64,000 nucleotides of DNA from Dyadobacter sp. CY323. GTDB lineage: Bacteria; Bacteroidota; Bacteroidia; Cytophagales; Spirosomataceae. This document shows, one piece after another, positions 43,844 to 52,549 of this stretch. A program made the position numbers and the translations under genes. The stretch spans positions 248,001 to 312,000 of the forward strand of contig NZ_JAJUXH010000003.1 of assembly GCF_021390245.1 (NCBI RefSeq). The letters run 5' to 3'. The first letter of the stretch is position 1, and each line of letters starts with the position of its first letter. A model generated the notes under the pieces. The model was not told the origin of the DNA, did no database searches, and saw only the letters and a program-made list of their open reading frames with translations.

Positions 43844-44335
43844 TTAGGAATATTTTACCACCTTACTGTTGTCGGCAGATCCTGACAGGATTTCAACGGA
43901 GGTTTTTTGCAATAACGGGTGAAGAAAATCCGGCGCGATTTCGGTGAGTGGAATCAATATAAAACGACGGTCCTGAATGCGTGGATGTGGTAATGTGAGC
44001 CTGGCACTGTCGAGGATACAATCTTTATAATAAAGCAGGTCAATGTCGATGACCCGAGCGCCCCAGCGTTCGTAACGGACGCGGCCCAGTTTGTCTTCAA
44101 TGTCAAGGATATTTGTTAAAACCTCCTGGGGCGTTAATTCCGTATCTATTTCAACCACCTGATTGAGAAAAGCCGGCTGGTCGGTCAACCCCCACGGTGC
44201 CGTTTCGTACATGGAGGATTCTTTAAGGATTGTGCCTACTTTTTCGGCAATCTGTTCGCGGGCAGATTTCAGTATCAGCGACCTGTCACCAAGATTTGAT
44301 CCCAAAAGAAGGAACACCTGACCGGAAGGAACCAT
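43844..44335 (-). CDS. folK: 6-hydroxymethyl-7,8-dihydropterin pyrophosphokinase
   Basis: The ATG at 44335 gives 163 residues, the normal length; the frame is open further upstream, but that part crosses the rpmB terminator. Motifs: VFLLLGSNLGDRSLILKSAR at the start, YETAPWGLTDQPAFLNQVVE, and the HPPK signature RWGARVIDIDLLYY, then LTLPHPRIQDRRFILIPLTE. The enzyme transfers pyrophosphate from ATP to hydroxymethyl-dihydropterin in folate synthesis. Cytoplasmic. It lies between the rpmB terminator and the TonB receptor gene; the 216-base gap on its 3' side holds no gene. Confidence 0.94.
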   Translation of the reverse strand: MVPSGQVFLLLGSNLGDRSLILKSAREQIAEKVGTILKESSMYETAPWGLTDQPAFLNQVVEIDTELTPQEVLTNILDIEDKLGRVRYERWGARVIDIDLLYYKDCILDSARLTLPHPRIQDRRFILIPLTEIAPDFLHPLLQKTSVEILSGSADNSKVVKYS

Positions 44336-44369
44336 GGCGAAATCGGTTGAGGTTTGGTTAAATCCACGA

Positions 44370-44406
44370 AAAAAAGGACTTCCCGTTTTAGGAGAAGTCC
44401 TTTTTT
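44370..44406 (-). terminator. rpmB terminator
   Basis: A perfect 13-bp stem AAAAAAGGACTTC (44370-44382) / GAAGTCCTTTTTT (44394-44406) with an 11-base loop and T-runs on both strands. It lies 17 bases after the rpmB stop. Confidence 0.9.
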
Positions 44407-44423
44407 CATTCAATGCTTTACTA

Positions 44424-44663
44424 TCAGAACGTCAAAGTTCCTTTATCGTATGCTTTCTGTATAGTTGCTTCGATACCATTTTTATTGATAGTACGAAGTG
44501 CAGATGTTGCTACTTTCAACGTAACCCATTCTCCGGTTGAAGGAAGGAAGAAACGTTTCTTTTGCAAATTCGGGAAGAATTTACGTTTTGTTTTATTATT
44601 AGCATGGGAAACGTTATTTCCAACGCGAGTTCTTTTACCTGTAATTTGACAAACCTTAGCCAT
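44424..44663 (-). CDS. rpmB: 50S ribosomal protein L28
   Basis: 79 residues from the ATG at 44663: MAKVCQITGKRTRVGNNVSH, ANNKTKRKFFPNLQKKRFFL, and a basic C-terminus ending IQKAYDKGTLTF. This is a complete L28 of the Cys-less type, except for one Cys at position 5. The reading frame happens to continue 71 codons further upstream across the response-regulator gene, which is a chance extension. In many Bacteroidota rpmG follows rpmB; here a strong terminator follows instead. Confidence 0.96.
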   Translation of the reverse strand: MAKVCQITGKRTRVGNNVSHANNKTKRKFFPNLQKKRFFLPSTGEWVTLKVATSALRTINKNGIEATIQKAYDKGTLTF

Positions 44664-44751
44664 AACATTCAATTTTTCCAAATGAGGGTGCAAAGATGCG
44701 GAATTATATTTTTTTGACCAAACCTGAACAAAAGAAATTAAAAAAAAAACC

Positions 44752-45441
44752 TCAGGACCAGCGCATTCTGAAACCCACTCCGTGCACATTATCAATGCGG
44801 ATATCAGGGTCGCCGGAAAGGTATTTCCGCAACCGCGAAATGAACACATCGAGGCTTCTGCCCATGAAATAATCATCGTCGCCCCAGATCGCTTTCAGCA
44901 ATTCTTCCCGCTTGATCACCTGATCCGGTCTTTCTGCCAAAAACTTCAAAACCTCGGCTTCACGGAATGTCAGATTCTGCGAACTTCCATTTAAAGACAG
45001 GGTAAGTTTTTGAAAATCAAATGTATAGTGCCCGATTTTACTTTTGTCGACCTTGATCGGGGCAGGTTGGTCAGACTTACTTCTGCGGAGGAAAACGTCA
45101 ATCCGCAGCTTCAACTCTTCGATGCTGAAAGGTTTGGTAATGTAGTCGTCGCCACCCAGGCGCAAACCTTTGATCTTGTCCTCCTGCAATGCGCGCGCGG
45201 TCAAAAACAAGATGGGTACCTGGCTATCCGAATCTCTGATCTTTTCTGCCAATGAAAAACCGTCCATTTTCGGAAGCATTACATCCAGCACGCAGATATC
45301 GTAATGTTCTTTCCCAAAAAATTCCAGTGCCTCCACGCCATCCCCGGCATGAACTATCTCATATTCATATTGTTCCAGGTTATCCTTTGTAGCAAATGCC
45401 AGGTTTGGATCGTCTTCAACGTATAAAATCCTCTTTTTCAT
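44752..45441 (-). CDS. OmpR-family response regulator
   Basis: 229 residues. The receiver domain is intact: acidic pair Glu9-Asp10-Asp11, phosphoacceptor Asp53 in VLDVMLPKMDG, and Lys in DDYITKPFS. The C-terminal winged helix contains LTFREAEVLKFLAERPDQVI and DVFISRLRKYLSGDPDIRID. It forms a two-component pair with the histidine kinase upstream in the same operon; its ATG overlaps the kinase stop as ATGA. The target genes are not visible from this window. Confidence 0.93.
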   Translation of the reverse strand: MKKRILYVEDDPNLAFATKDNLEQYEYEIVHAGDGVEALEFFGKEHYDICVLDVMLPKMDGFSLAEKIRDSDSQVPILFLTARALQEDKIKGLRLGGDDYITKPFSIEELKLRIDVFLRRSKSDQPAPIKVDKSKIGHYTFDFQKLTLSLNGSSQNLTFREAEVLKFLAERPDQVIKREELLKAIWGDDDYFMGRSLDVFISRLRKYLSGDPDIRIDNVHGVGFRMRWS

Positions 45442-46691
45442 GAATCGTGTTTCTGCGGAATGGTGATTTTAAATGTACTTCCCTTGCCCAATGTACTTTC
45501 AAGTTCCAGCCGCCATTTGTGCGCCCGCACGATTTGTTTTACATAACTCAGCCCGATACCAAATCCTTTTACTTTATGTACATCGCCATACGGAATGCGG
45601 AAAAACTGGTTGAAAATCTTCTTTTGATATTCTGGCGCAATGCCAATTCCCTGATCCTGCACCGCAATGACGAGGCATTTTCCTTTGTTGTGCATTTCAA
45701 TACTTACCTCAGGAACATCGTCCGAATACTTTAACGCATTATCAATCAGGTTGGTGATCATACACCGAAAGTGAAATGGATCTGCTTCGATCAGCGTATT
45801 TTCTGCATGGCAATTGCATTTCACTTTGGATTCAAAAGGAAGCAGGATCGACTGTACCAGCTCATTGGCGTCGAGCTGCTCCTTTTGTAAAGTCAATACA
45901 TTACGTTCGGCTTTTGCCATGGAAAGCACCATTTCCACTTGCCCCTGCAACCTCAAAATCTCTTCCTGGACAATCTGGACATATCTTTTATGACGCTGCG
46001 GCTGGGAAACAATGTTACTGGAATTCAACACATCCGCCGCAATGCGGATCGTAGAAATCGGCGTTTGCAGTTCGTGGGTCATGTTATTGACAAAATCACG
46101 CTGCACTTCCGAAAGCTGTTTTTGTCTTAAAATCACAAAAAGGGCGTAGGCAAAAAAGGAAACGGCAACAAGTACCAATATCGAGGACCAGATCGCCCCG
46201 TCGATCGTGCCGGCAAAATAGGTTTCCTGCTCGGGAAAACGCACACCGAAGTAGTACGGATATTTATCGGTTTTGATCCAGTTGGAAGTCGTCGCAGGGA
46301 TTTTATCATTGTTTTTTGTACTCAATGACATGCCGTAACGCATTTTGTTGGTAGTACAATCGTAGATCCCAACCTCGAAATCGGTGATCAGATTATGTTT
46401 CTGAAAACTGTCTTTTATAAAAAATTCCAGGAGTTCGGGCTGCGTCGTAGAATTGGTATTGACCAGAAAATATTCCGGAGAAAGCTGCTCGACCGGATTG
46501 GTCGTCTGCATGACCCCATTTACATTCGCCAATTTGCCCGCGACATCCTGCAAAGCCACGTGCGCATTCTGATTAAACTGTCTGTGACGAAGGTCCAGCG
46601 CCTGTTTTACCCAGAAAATCTGCGTAATGACCACACTAATGATCAGTAGTGCAGAAAAAACGGTGAGCGACTGAATGGTACGTCTTGACAT
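45438..46691 (-). CDS. Sensor histidine kinase
   Basis: 417 residues. Membrane helices at about 9-30 and 167-188 enclose a periplasmic sensor of about 135 residues without a recognised fold. The dimerisation box has His206 in FVNNMTHELQTPISTIRIAA. The ATP-binding domain has NLIDNALKYSD (N box), VQDQGIGIAPEYQKKIFNQF (G1) and KGFGIGLSYVKQI (G2). It phosphorylates the OmpR-type regulator encoded next, overlapping by 4 bases. No HAMP domain is evident between TM2 and the His box. Confidence 0.92.
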   Translation of the reverse strand: MSRRTIQSLTVFSALLIISVVITQIFWVKQALDLRHRQFNQNAHVALQDVAGKLANVNGVMQTTNPVEQLSPEYFLVNTNSTTQPELLEFFIKDSFQKHNLITDFEVGIYDCTTNKMRYGMSLSTKNNDKIPATTSNWIKTDKYPYYFGVRFPEQETYFAGTIDGAIWSSILVLVAVSFFAYALFVILRQKQLSEVQRDFVNNMTHELQTPISTIRIAADVLNSSNIVSQPQRHKRYVQIVQEEILRLQGQVEMVLSMAKAERNVLTLQKEQLDANELVQSILLPFESKVKCNCHAENTLIEADPFHFRCMITNLIDNALKYSDDVPEVSIEMHNKGKCLVIAVQDQGIGIAPEYQKKIFNQFFRIPYGDVHKVKGFGIGLSYVKQIVRAHKWRLELESTLGKGSTFKITIPQKHDS

Positions 46692-46715
46692 TTTATAATT
46701 AGAGGATCAGTAAAG

Positions 46716-47570
46716 TTAAGCGCAATAATACTGTACCAAACCTTCCATTGGCGACTTCAGAATGCGGCCGGGGTGCAAATCATTTTTAAGAAGAACATCA
46801 CGGAGAAGATCCTGGTAATGGTACGCAATGGAACCCGTGAAATGAACCGGATATTTTCGGGCGTCGGAATGCCTCAGAATGTAGTTTGTTACGAATAATG
46901 AAAATGCATTTTCCACCAGATTACGCATATTTTCATGGTCAATATTTTCAAAAATAAACTTTGAGAATGCCGCGAAATACCGGTTTGGATACGGTTGTTT
47001 GTACGCATGATCCAAAACGGTCAATCGGTCGGTTCCCGGATAAGTACTGGCAAATTTTTCATGCAGATCAGCCGTCAGGTCGTTTCGCAGGAACTGCACA
47101 ACCAGCGTTTTTCCCAGATATGAGCCGCTACCCTCGTCCCCGAGCCAAAATCCCAGCGAACCGATCGACCGGACAATTTTTTCACCGTCAAAAAATGCAT
47201 TGTTGGCACCGGTACCAAGAATACACGCCAGCCCCGGCTCGTGCCCGCATAACGCCCGGGCCGCTCCGAGCATATCAGATGCAACTTCAATGACCTCTGC
47301 CGATTGAATGCAATGCGATAATGCATCATATACCGGTTTGCTTGATTTTTCATCGGCGCAGCCTGCGCCAAAGAAATGGATCTTCATCACTTCGTTTTTC
47401 AAATGGGGAACGACTTCTTTTTCCAGTACCGGAATAATCTCTTCCGCATTCTGATAAAAAGGATTGATACCCGCAGACTGAAATGCAAAGGTTTTATTCT
47501 CCCGATCAATAAAGGTCCAATCTGTCTTAGTAGAGCCGCTATCGGCAATCAAAAGTGAATCTAGGGGCAT
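46716..47570 (-). CDS. N-acetylglucosamine kinase-like protein (BadF/BcrA ATPase fold)
   Basis: 284 residues. The phosphate-1 motif ADSGSTKTDWTFIDREN lies at residues 9-25, a central CILGTGANNAFFDGEKIVRS, then SLGFWLGDEGSGSYLGKTLV; the last is the GDEGS signature of the BadF/BadG/BcrA/BcrD ATPase family to which N-acetylglucosamine kinases belong. It likely phosphorylates N-acetylglucosamine or a related amino sugar in cell-wall recycling. Cytoplasmic. It lies just upstream of the sensor kinase gene with a 24-base gap, so it may be in the same transcript. Confidence 0.85.
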   Translation of the reverse strand: MPLDSLLIADSGSTKTDWTFIDRENKTFAFQSAGINPFYQNAEEIIPVLEKEVVPHLKNEVMKIHFFGAGCADEKSSKPVYDALSHCIQSAEVIEVASDMLGAARALCGHEPGLACILGTGANNAFFDGEKIVRSIGSLGFWLGDEGSGSYLGKTLVVQFLRNDLTADLHEKFASTYPGTDRLTVLDHAYKQPYPNRYFAAFSKFIFENIDHENMRNLVENAFSLFVTNYILRHSDARKYPVHFTGSIAYHYQDLLRDVLLKNDLHPGRILKSPMEGLVQYYCA

Positions 47571-47629
47571 ATTAAAGGGTTTTCGGCGGTTGGCTTTCGG
47601 CGTCGGCAGTCAATTGTCAGTGCTCAATA

Positions 47630-47863
47630 TTAAACTTTTTGCAAACGTCCGATTACGGTGAAACGCTCAAAAACACGATCGGTATGCGGAGCATCGCCGA
47701 GTTCTTTGGTAAGATCCTGGCCGGCCCAATGTTCATAATGGTGACCGTTGCGCCACAATCTCGACGGTCCGACGTCGTAAATAATGCCTTTGTATGCGCA
47801 CCAGATTTCTTCCCGATCCTGCCCGTTGCGAAGTGCCAGCTGAGCCTTTGTATATTCTTTCAT
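47630..47863 (-). CDS. Small cytochrome b5-like domain protein
   Basis: 77 residues: YTKAQLALRNGQDREEIWCA, YKGIIYDVGPSRLWRNGHHY, then HWAGQDLTKELGDAPHTDRV and a final FTVIGRLQKV. This is the short, single-domain cytochrome b5-like (heme/steroid-binding) protein found in many bacteria. His residues in GHHYEHWAG and APHTD are candidates for heme ligands, although the classical HPGG is changed to NGHH. No signal peptide or membrane anchor. It lies alone between the kinase gene and a divergent lipoprotein gene. Confidence 0.85.
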   Translation of the reverse strand: MKEYTKAQLALRNGQDREEIWCAYKGIIYDVGPSRLWRNGHHYEHWAGQDLTKELGDAPHTDRVFERFTVIGRLQKV

Positions 47864-48012
47864 TAATCCGTTTTACCCCGCAATTTAAGTATAACGCTCA
47901 TTCAGCCTGAAACGAGCCGCCGAAATTAAAATGATCTTGATTGAATATTTTGATAATAAGACTAAAAAGTAAGAACTTGGCGTTCTGTTAAGAAATTCAT
48001 GAAAAAAGGAAT

Positions 48013-48468
48013 ATGAAAAAAAGTTACTCTCTGATTTGGTGTACACTACTGGTAATCACGCTGATTGCAACGGGTTGTAAGGAAAAAGTAAAACCAGTCT
48101 CTGAACGTATCGCCAAGGCCTGGACAGCAGAAATAGTGAAACACGGAAGTGCGGTTGTTTACACCAGAGGCGGATCAAATAATCAGACTCCGGCTTATTC
48201 CGCTTTCAGATTGACACTTGTAAACGCATCGGGTGCAAAAACAGTAACGCTGACCGAATTTGATGGTTCTACTTTTACAGGAACCTGGGACCTGGAAGGA
48301 GACACGAAGCTGATCCTCAGCGGACTTACCCCGCAGCCAACCGGATCGGGCGGAACAATAGAATTTACCATCAGTTCACTCGAAGACTCAAAAGTGATTC
48401 TTACCCGCCTGAAAGCAAGTTCCAAAACAGGAGGTACCATCAATGAATACACATTGAGCAATCCATAA
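48013..48468 (+). CDS. Small lipoprotein, lipocalin-like
   Basis: 151 residues. The signal ends LIATGC with Cys22 as lipidation site. The mature part begins KEKVKPVSERIAKAWTAEIV and is beta-rich (SAFRLTLVNASGAKTVTLTE, FTGTWDLEGDTKLILSGLTP), as in the lipocalin-like DUF4923/DUF5004 type lipoproteins of Bacteroidota; the exact family is not certain. Probably on the periplasmic or outer-membrane surface. It has its own terminator 30 bases downstream, so it is likely a single-gene transcript. Confidence 0.75.
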   Translation: MKKSYSLIWCTLLVITLIATGCKEKVKPVSERIAKAWTAEIVKHGSAVVYTRGGSNNQTPAYSAFRLTLVNASGAKTVTLTEFDGSTFTGTWDLEGDTKLILSGLTPQPTGSGGTIEFTISSLEDSKVILTRLKASSKTGGTINEYTLSNP

Positions 48469-48496
48469 GATAATATCTGACACCATTTTATATTTC

Positions 48497-48539
48497 AAAA
48501 AGCGAAGCCATTTCTATCCGGAAGTGGCTTCGCTTTTTT
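48497..48539 (+). terminator. Terminator after the lipoprotein gene
   Basis: AAAAGCGAAGCCATTTC (48497-48513) pairs with GAAGTGGCTTCGCTTTT (48521-48537) with one G-T pair, and the T-run continues. A TAATTTTG promoter element for thiL begins just four bases later (48543-48550). Confidence 0.88.
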
Positions 48540-48555
48540 GTCTAATTTTGCAGCC

Positions 48556-49575
48556 ATGGAAACAAGAACCGAAATAAGCAGCCTGGGTGAATTCGGGCTG
48601 ATTAAAAGAATCAATGAAAAAATAAAAACAACACTGCCGGATACGATCCGGGGAATCGGCGACGATGCGGCGGTGATCGATAGCGGCGAAGAATATGGAC
48701 TGCTCACGTCGGATATGCTGCTCGAAGGAGTACATTTCGACCTGACTTTCTTCCCATTAAAGCATTTGGGATATAAAGCGATCGCTATCAATGTCTCCGA
48801 CATTGCGGCGATGAACGGCATTCCGCGGCAGGTCATTGTAAACCTGGCAGTGAGCAACCGTTTTTCAGTGGAAGCGATTGATGAACTTTACGAGGGCATC
48901 AAGGTCGCTTGTAAAGACTTTAATGTGGATCTGGTTGGCGGCGACACCTCTTCCTCACGTTCGGGACTCATGATTTCGGTCAGTGTTTTTGGAAAGGTGG
49001 GTAAAGAAAAAATCGCATATCGGAATACCGCAAAACCGAACGATTTGCTTTGTGTTACCGGTGATCTGGGTGGTGCATACCTGGGCCTGCAATTGCTGGA
49101 AAGAGAAAAGCAGGTGTTTCTAGCCAATCCGAATATGCAGCCTGAACTTGAAGGAAAAGATTACGTAATCCAGCGGCAATTACGTCCCGAGGCGCGAATG
49201 GACGTAATTTATGAATTGGAAAGTGCAGGGGTGATTCCTACTTCCATGATCGACGTTTCAGACGGTCTTGCTTCGGATCTGTTGCATATTTGTGCGCAGT
49301 CCGGTGTCGGCGCGGTTGTATTTGAGGAAAGGTTACCGATTGATGAGCAGACATTCCTTGCCGCCTCTGAACTGAATATCGGGCCAATTACTGCTGCATT
49401 GAATGGCGGTGAAGATTATGAATTGCTTTTCACGGTCTCGCAGGCTTCTTACGAACTGATCAAAAACAACCCGAAAATCACTTTTATCGGTTATATGACG
49501 GATAAAAAGGACGAAATTGTACTGCACACAAAAGGGGACAGTCGCGTTCCGATCACCGCGCAGGGCTGGACCTAG
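48556..49575 (+). CDS. thiL: Thiamine-monophosphate kinase
   Basis: The ATG at 48556 gives 339 residues; an upstream TTG at 48538 lies in the preceding terminator. Motifs: SSLGEFGLIKRINEKIKTTL, GIGDDAAVIDSGEEYGLLTS (metal-binding Asp pair), LGYKAIAINVSDIAAMNGIP, VDLVGGDTSSSRSGLMISVS. These define the PurM/ThiL fold. It phosphorylates thiamine monophosphate to the active diphosphate. The TAnnTTTG element ends six bases before the ATG, so the mRNA would be almost leaderless. Followed by its own terminator. Confidence 0.94.
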   Translation: METRTEISSLGEFGLIKRINEKIKTTLPDTIRGIGDDAAVIDSGEEYGLLTSDMLLEGVHFDLTFFPLKHLGYKAIAINVSDIAAMNGIPRQVIVNLAVSNRFSVEAIDELYEGIKVACKDFNVDLVGGDTSSSRSGLMISVSVFGKVGKEKIAYRNTAKPNDLLCVTGDLGGAYLGLQLLEREKQVFLANPNMQPELEGKDYVIQRQLRPEARMDVIYELESAGVIPTSMIDVSDGLASDLLHICAQSGVGAVVFEERLPIDEQTFLAASELNIGPITAALNGGEDYELLFTVSQASYELIKNNPKITFIGYMTDKKDEIVLHTKGDSRVPITAQGWT

Positions 49576-49603
49576 TATCTCCCTAAACAGGGACTGATTT
49601 TCA

Positions 49604-49637
49604 GAAAGGCATGACCTCCGGGTTGTGCCTTTTTTTG
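49604..49637 (+). terminator. thiL terminator
   Basis: GAAAGGCATGACC (49604-49616) and GGTTGTGCCTTT (49621-49632) form a stem with a TCC(G) loop, followed by a run of T to 49636. Confidence 0.8.
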
Positions 49638-49713
49638 TTGGCTGCGCAACCATCGCTTGCATTGAACCGTATTCTGGTCAATCCAATTCATCTCTAACAA
49701 AATTTAAATTTCC

Positions 49714-50568
49714 ATGAAAATCTTTTCAACTTCCCGCCTGGCTGGGGTGCTGGGCTTGCTGATGGCGGTCAGTATTTCTTGCTCCGATGATGACGAAAAA
49801 ACGCCAGATCCGGTCATTCCTAACGATGTGCAATTAAAGGATGTGGCCAAACTTGGTAAAGTATTGACTGACAAGGATGGAAAAACACTGTATTTTTTCA
49901 CCAGAGATGTAGCAGGTACTTCGGCTTGTACCGGTACATGCCTGGACACGTGGCCGATTTTCGCATCAGCAAGTACTGCATTGAAACTGGACGCAGGTTT
50001 GAAAGCTTCGGACTTTGGCACCATCAACCGTGCCGACGGCAAACCGCAAACGACTTACAAAGGATGGCCGTTGTATTATTATAAAGATGACGCGGCTGCG
50101 GGTGAGGCAAAAGGAGAAGGTGTAGGTACGCGCTGGTATGCCGCCAAAACGGGATATACTGTGATGCTGGGTAATGCGCAGCTTGTCGGGCTGGATGGTA
50201 AGTCATACAAACCCGATTACACGGAAGGAACGGTGGAAACACAGTTTCTTGTGGACAGCCTTGGGCGTACGCTTTATGCATTTGCCAGAGATTCATCCAT
50301 GAACAACAATTTCACAACGAACGACGCGACCCACGATGCCACATGGCCGATTTATACGGCTGAAATCTCGGATTTGCCATCAACTGTCGATAAAACGCTA
50401 TTCGGTTCCATTACTGTTTTTGGTAAAAAACAACTTACGTATAAAGGTTGGCCATTATACTACTTTGGCGCCGACGAAATGAAACGCGGGATGACGAAAG
50501 GGGTAAGTGTTCCGAGGCCCGGCGTTTGGCCGATCGTTAATAAAGACTCTCCGGAAGCACCTAAATAA
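49714..50568 (+). CDS. Lipoprotein with Y-x4-D secreted repeats
   Basis: 284 residues. Lipoprotein signal (LLMAVSISCS, Cys23). Four copies of the secreted repeat with Y-x4-D motif (COG4315 type) are visible: LYFFTRDVAG, PLYYYKDDAA, LYAFARDSSM and PLYYFGADEM. The first and third are followed by CLDTWP or ATWPIY, and the second and fourth are preceded by YKGWP. The repeat function is unknown; members are surface or periplasmic lipoproteins, some linked to heme or copper by context. Single gene, ending at a bidirectional terminator shared with the convergent aminotransferase. Confidence 0.88.
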   Translation: MKIFSTSRLAGVLGLLMAVSISCSDDDEKTPDPVIPNDVQLKDVAKLGKVLTDKDGKTLYFFTRDVAGTSACTGTCLDTWPIFASASTALKLDAGLKASDFGTINRADGKPQTTYKGWPLYYYKDDAAAGEAKGEGVGTRWYAAKTGYTVMLGNAQLVGLDGKSYKPDYTEGTVETQFLVDSLGRTLYAFARDSSMNNNFTTNDATHDATWPIYTAEISDLPSTVDKTLFGSITVFGKKQLTYKGWPLYYFGADEMKRGMTKGVSVPRPGVWPIVNKDSPEAPK

Positions 50569-50590
50569 ATCTGAATTATTACAGCTTTTG

Positions 50591-50620
50591 AAAGTGGTGG
50601 TCCGAACGGACCATCACTTT
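50591..50620. terminator. Bidirectional terminator
   Basis: AAAGTGGTGGTCC (50591-50603) pairs with GGACCATCACTTT (50608-50620) with one G-T pair and a GAAC loop. A-rich and T-rich flanks on both sides fit termination of both convergent genes. Confidence 0.88.
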
Positions 50621-51451
50621 TTATTTGCCCCAGTCCGCAACGACTTTTTCAAACAATTCCTGCAGGTATAATGTACGTTTTCCAGCCAGACCGTTTTGTA
50701 CCAGCAAATTACCGATATGCACGACCGGCATCACCCATTTGGTTGTACTGGTCGTAAAAACCTCGTCCGCAGTAATCACTTCTTTGTAGGCAACCGGCCT
50801 TACTTCTATCTCAAAATGAGGCTTGGCAAGTTCCATAACTACTTTTCTTGTAATCCCATTCAGGATATTCCGGTTTGAAGTAATGAGTTTATCACCGCTG
50901 AATATGAAAATATTGCTTCTTGTTAGCTCACTTACCTCGCCATCTTTATGAAAAAGCAGATCGGATGCCTGCTGGCTTCTCATTTCGTCGGCCATTAAAA
51001 CCATGTGAACGTAGTTGGTAGTTTTTACCTCGGCCAAATCGCGCACATATTCGTAAGGCAGCACTTTAATCCCTTTCAAACGTCCGGCGGGGTTATCCTG
51101 CGGCAGCGATTCGGTACGGATCACGAAATTGGGCTGAACAACGTTTACGCTATCGGGCGCATATCCCCCAGTGAGCAAAAAACGGAATGCGACTTCCTGC
51201 TCGCCCGACATCGCATATAAATCCGCCAAAATCTTTTCTGTTTCCTTCTGGCTAACGGGTAGCGGTAATTTTAAAAGCCGCGCCGAATTTTCGAAACGCT
51301 GCCAGTAATCATCCCAGCGAAACGGTACTCCGTTATAAGTCCGGAAGTAATCAAACAGCCCGAAACCTCTCAATAATCCCAGATCGTTCGTTTTAAAAAC
51401 GGGGCTGTCGATGGGTAGAATGTCTCCGTTGAAATATTGGTTAAAGGGCAT
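50621..51451 (-). CDS. Class IV PLP-dependent aminotransferase
   Basis: 276 residues. Fold-type IV features: NDLGLLRGFGLFDYFRTYNG at the start, the catalytic Lys in LAEVKTTNYVHMVLMADEM, and the phosphate-binding EVSELTRSNIFIFSGDKLIT, then ILNGITRKVVMELA. It belongs with the branched-chain/D-amino-acid aminotransferases and aminodeoxychorismate lyases; the exact substrate is not certain, and this short form in Bacteroidota is often just called class IV. Cytoplasmic. It is divergent from the polyprenyl synthase gene. A TACCTTTG element on the minus strand at 51493-51486 may be its promoter. Confidence 0.88.
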   Translation of the reverse strand: MPFNQYFNGDILPIDSPVFKTNDLGLLRGFGLFDYFRTYNGVPFRWDDYWQRFENSARLLKLPLPVSQKETEKILADLYAMSGEQEVAFRFLLTGGYAPDSVNVVQPNFVIRTESLPQDNPAGRLKGIKVLPYEYVRDLAEVKTTNYVHMVLMADEMRSQQASDLLFHKDGEVSELTRSNIFIFSGDKLITSNRNILNGITRKVVMELAKPHFEIEVRPVAYKEVITADEVFTTSTTKWVMPVVHIGNLLVQNGLAGKRTLYLQELFEKVVADWGK

Positions 51452-51551
51452 ATCGCAATTTTGGGATGTGAATGTTCGTCAAATTCAAAGGTATTGAATG
51501 AAATTTAAGGTTGAAAATTTCCCTACTTTGCATGGATCTCAGAATACATAA

Positions 51552-52526
51552 ATGATAAAAACGGAACATTTGCTTCAAACCCTTCAAACTGAATTCGATA
51601 AGCATTCATATGGAGAGAATCCTGCGGAACTGTACGAACCCATTGAATATATTATGGCATTGGGCGGAAAAAGGTTTCGCCCGCTGCTTACCTTACTTGC
51701 TGCATCCATTTATACCGATAATCTCACCGACGCCATCAAACCGGCGATGGCCGTCGAGGTTTTTCATAATTTCACACTAATGCACGACGATATCATGGAC
51801 CGGGCGCCACTCCGGCGCGGAAAACCGACGGTACATGAAAAATGGAATGCAAATACCGCTATTCTTTCGGGTGACGTCATGCTGATCAAAGCCTACGATC
51901 TGCTGCTGGATGTGCCCGCTGAAAAACTTCGGAAGGTACTCGCACGTTTTAACCAGACTGCGGCGGAAGTATGTGAAGGTCAGCAACTCGACATGAATTT
52001 TGAGACGCGCACGGATGTTATGGAGGAAGAATACATTGGGATGATCAGGCTGAAAACCTCTGTTTTACTCGGATTTGCGCTGGAATTGGGCGGGATCATC
52101 GGCGGCGGAAACGAGGAAGATGTACAACTTCTTTACTCGGCCGGCGAACATATGGGCATTGGTTTTCAGTTGAAAGACGACCTTTTGGATGTTTTCGGTG
52201 ACCCTTCGAAATTCGGAAAACAGGTCGGAGGAGACATTATCGCGAATAAAAAAACCTTTTTGTTAATTGAAGCTTTATCAAAAGCAGAAGGATATGTAAA
52301 AGCCGAGCTTGAAAAATGGATTGGCCCCGGTGAATTTGATAATGAAGCAAAGATCAATGCCGTCAGAAATATTTATGAAACCCTTGGCATACGCGCATTT
52401 ACCGAACAAAAAATTAATGAGTATTTTACGAAAGGCTTGTCGGATCTTGAAGCATTAAAAGCGGAAAAGCTCCGCAAAGAGCCATTGCTTACTTTCGCCC
52501 GTCAACTTGTAGAGCGGGACAAATAG
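51552..52526 (+). CDS. Polyprenyl (trans-isoprenyl diphosphate) synthase
   Basis: 324 residues. First Asp-rich motif is HDDIMDRAPLRRGKPTVHEK with DDxxD; the second is FQLKDDLLDVFGDPSKFGKQ. GGKRFRPLLTLLAA near residue 38 binds isopentenyl diphosphate. It condenses isopentenyl diphosphate with allylic diphosphates for the quinone or undecaprenyl lipid pathway; product length cannot be read safely. The rhomboid protease follows after 23 bases. The start codon is an ATG 22 bases after a TACTTTG element. Confidence 0.92.
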   Translation: MIKTEHLLQTLQTEFDKHSYGENPAELYEPIEYIMALGGKRFRPLLTLLAASIYTDNLTDAIKPAMAVEVFHNFTLMHDDIMDRAPLRRGKPTVHEKWNANTAILSGDVMLIKAYDLLLDVPAEKLRKVLARFNQTAAEVCEGQQLDMNFETRTDVMEEEYIGMIRLKTSVLLGFALELGGIIGGGNEEDVQLLYSAGEHMGIGFQLKDDLLDVFGDPSKFGKQVGGDIIANKKTFLLIEALSKAEGYVKAELEKWIGPGEFDNEAKINAVRNIYETLGIRAFTEQKINEYFTKGLSDLEALKAEKLRKEPLLTFARQLVERDK

Positions 52527-52549
52527 AACTTTAAACCATAACAGAATTT

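Noticed and set aside
44664-44876. 71-codon N-terminal extension of L28
   Set aside because: The frame is open by chance through the response-regulator gene; L28 proteins start at MAKVCQ.
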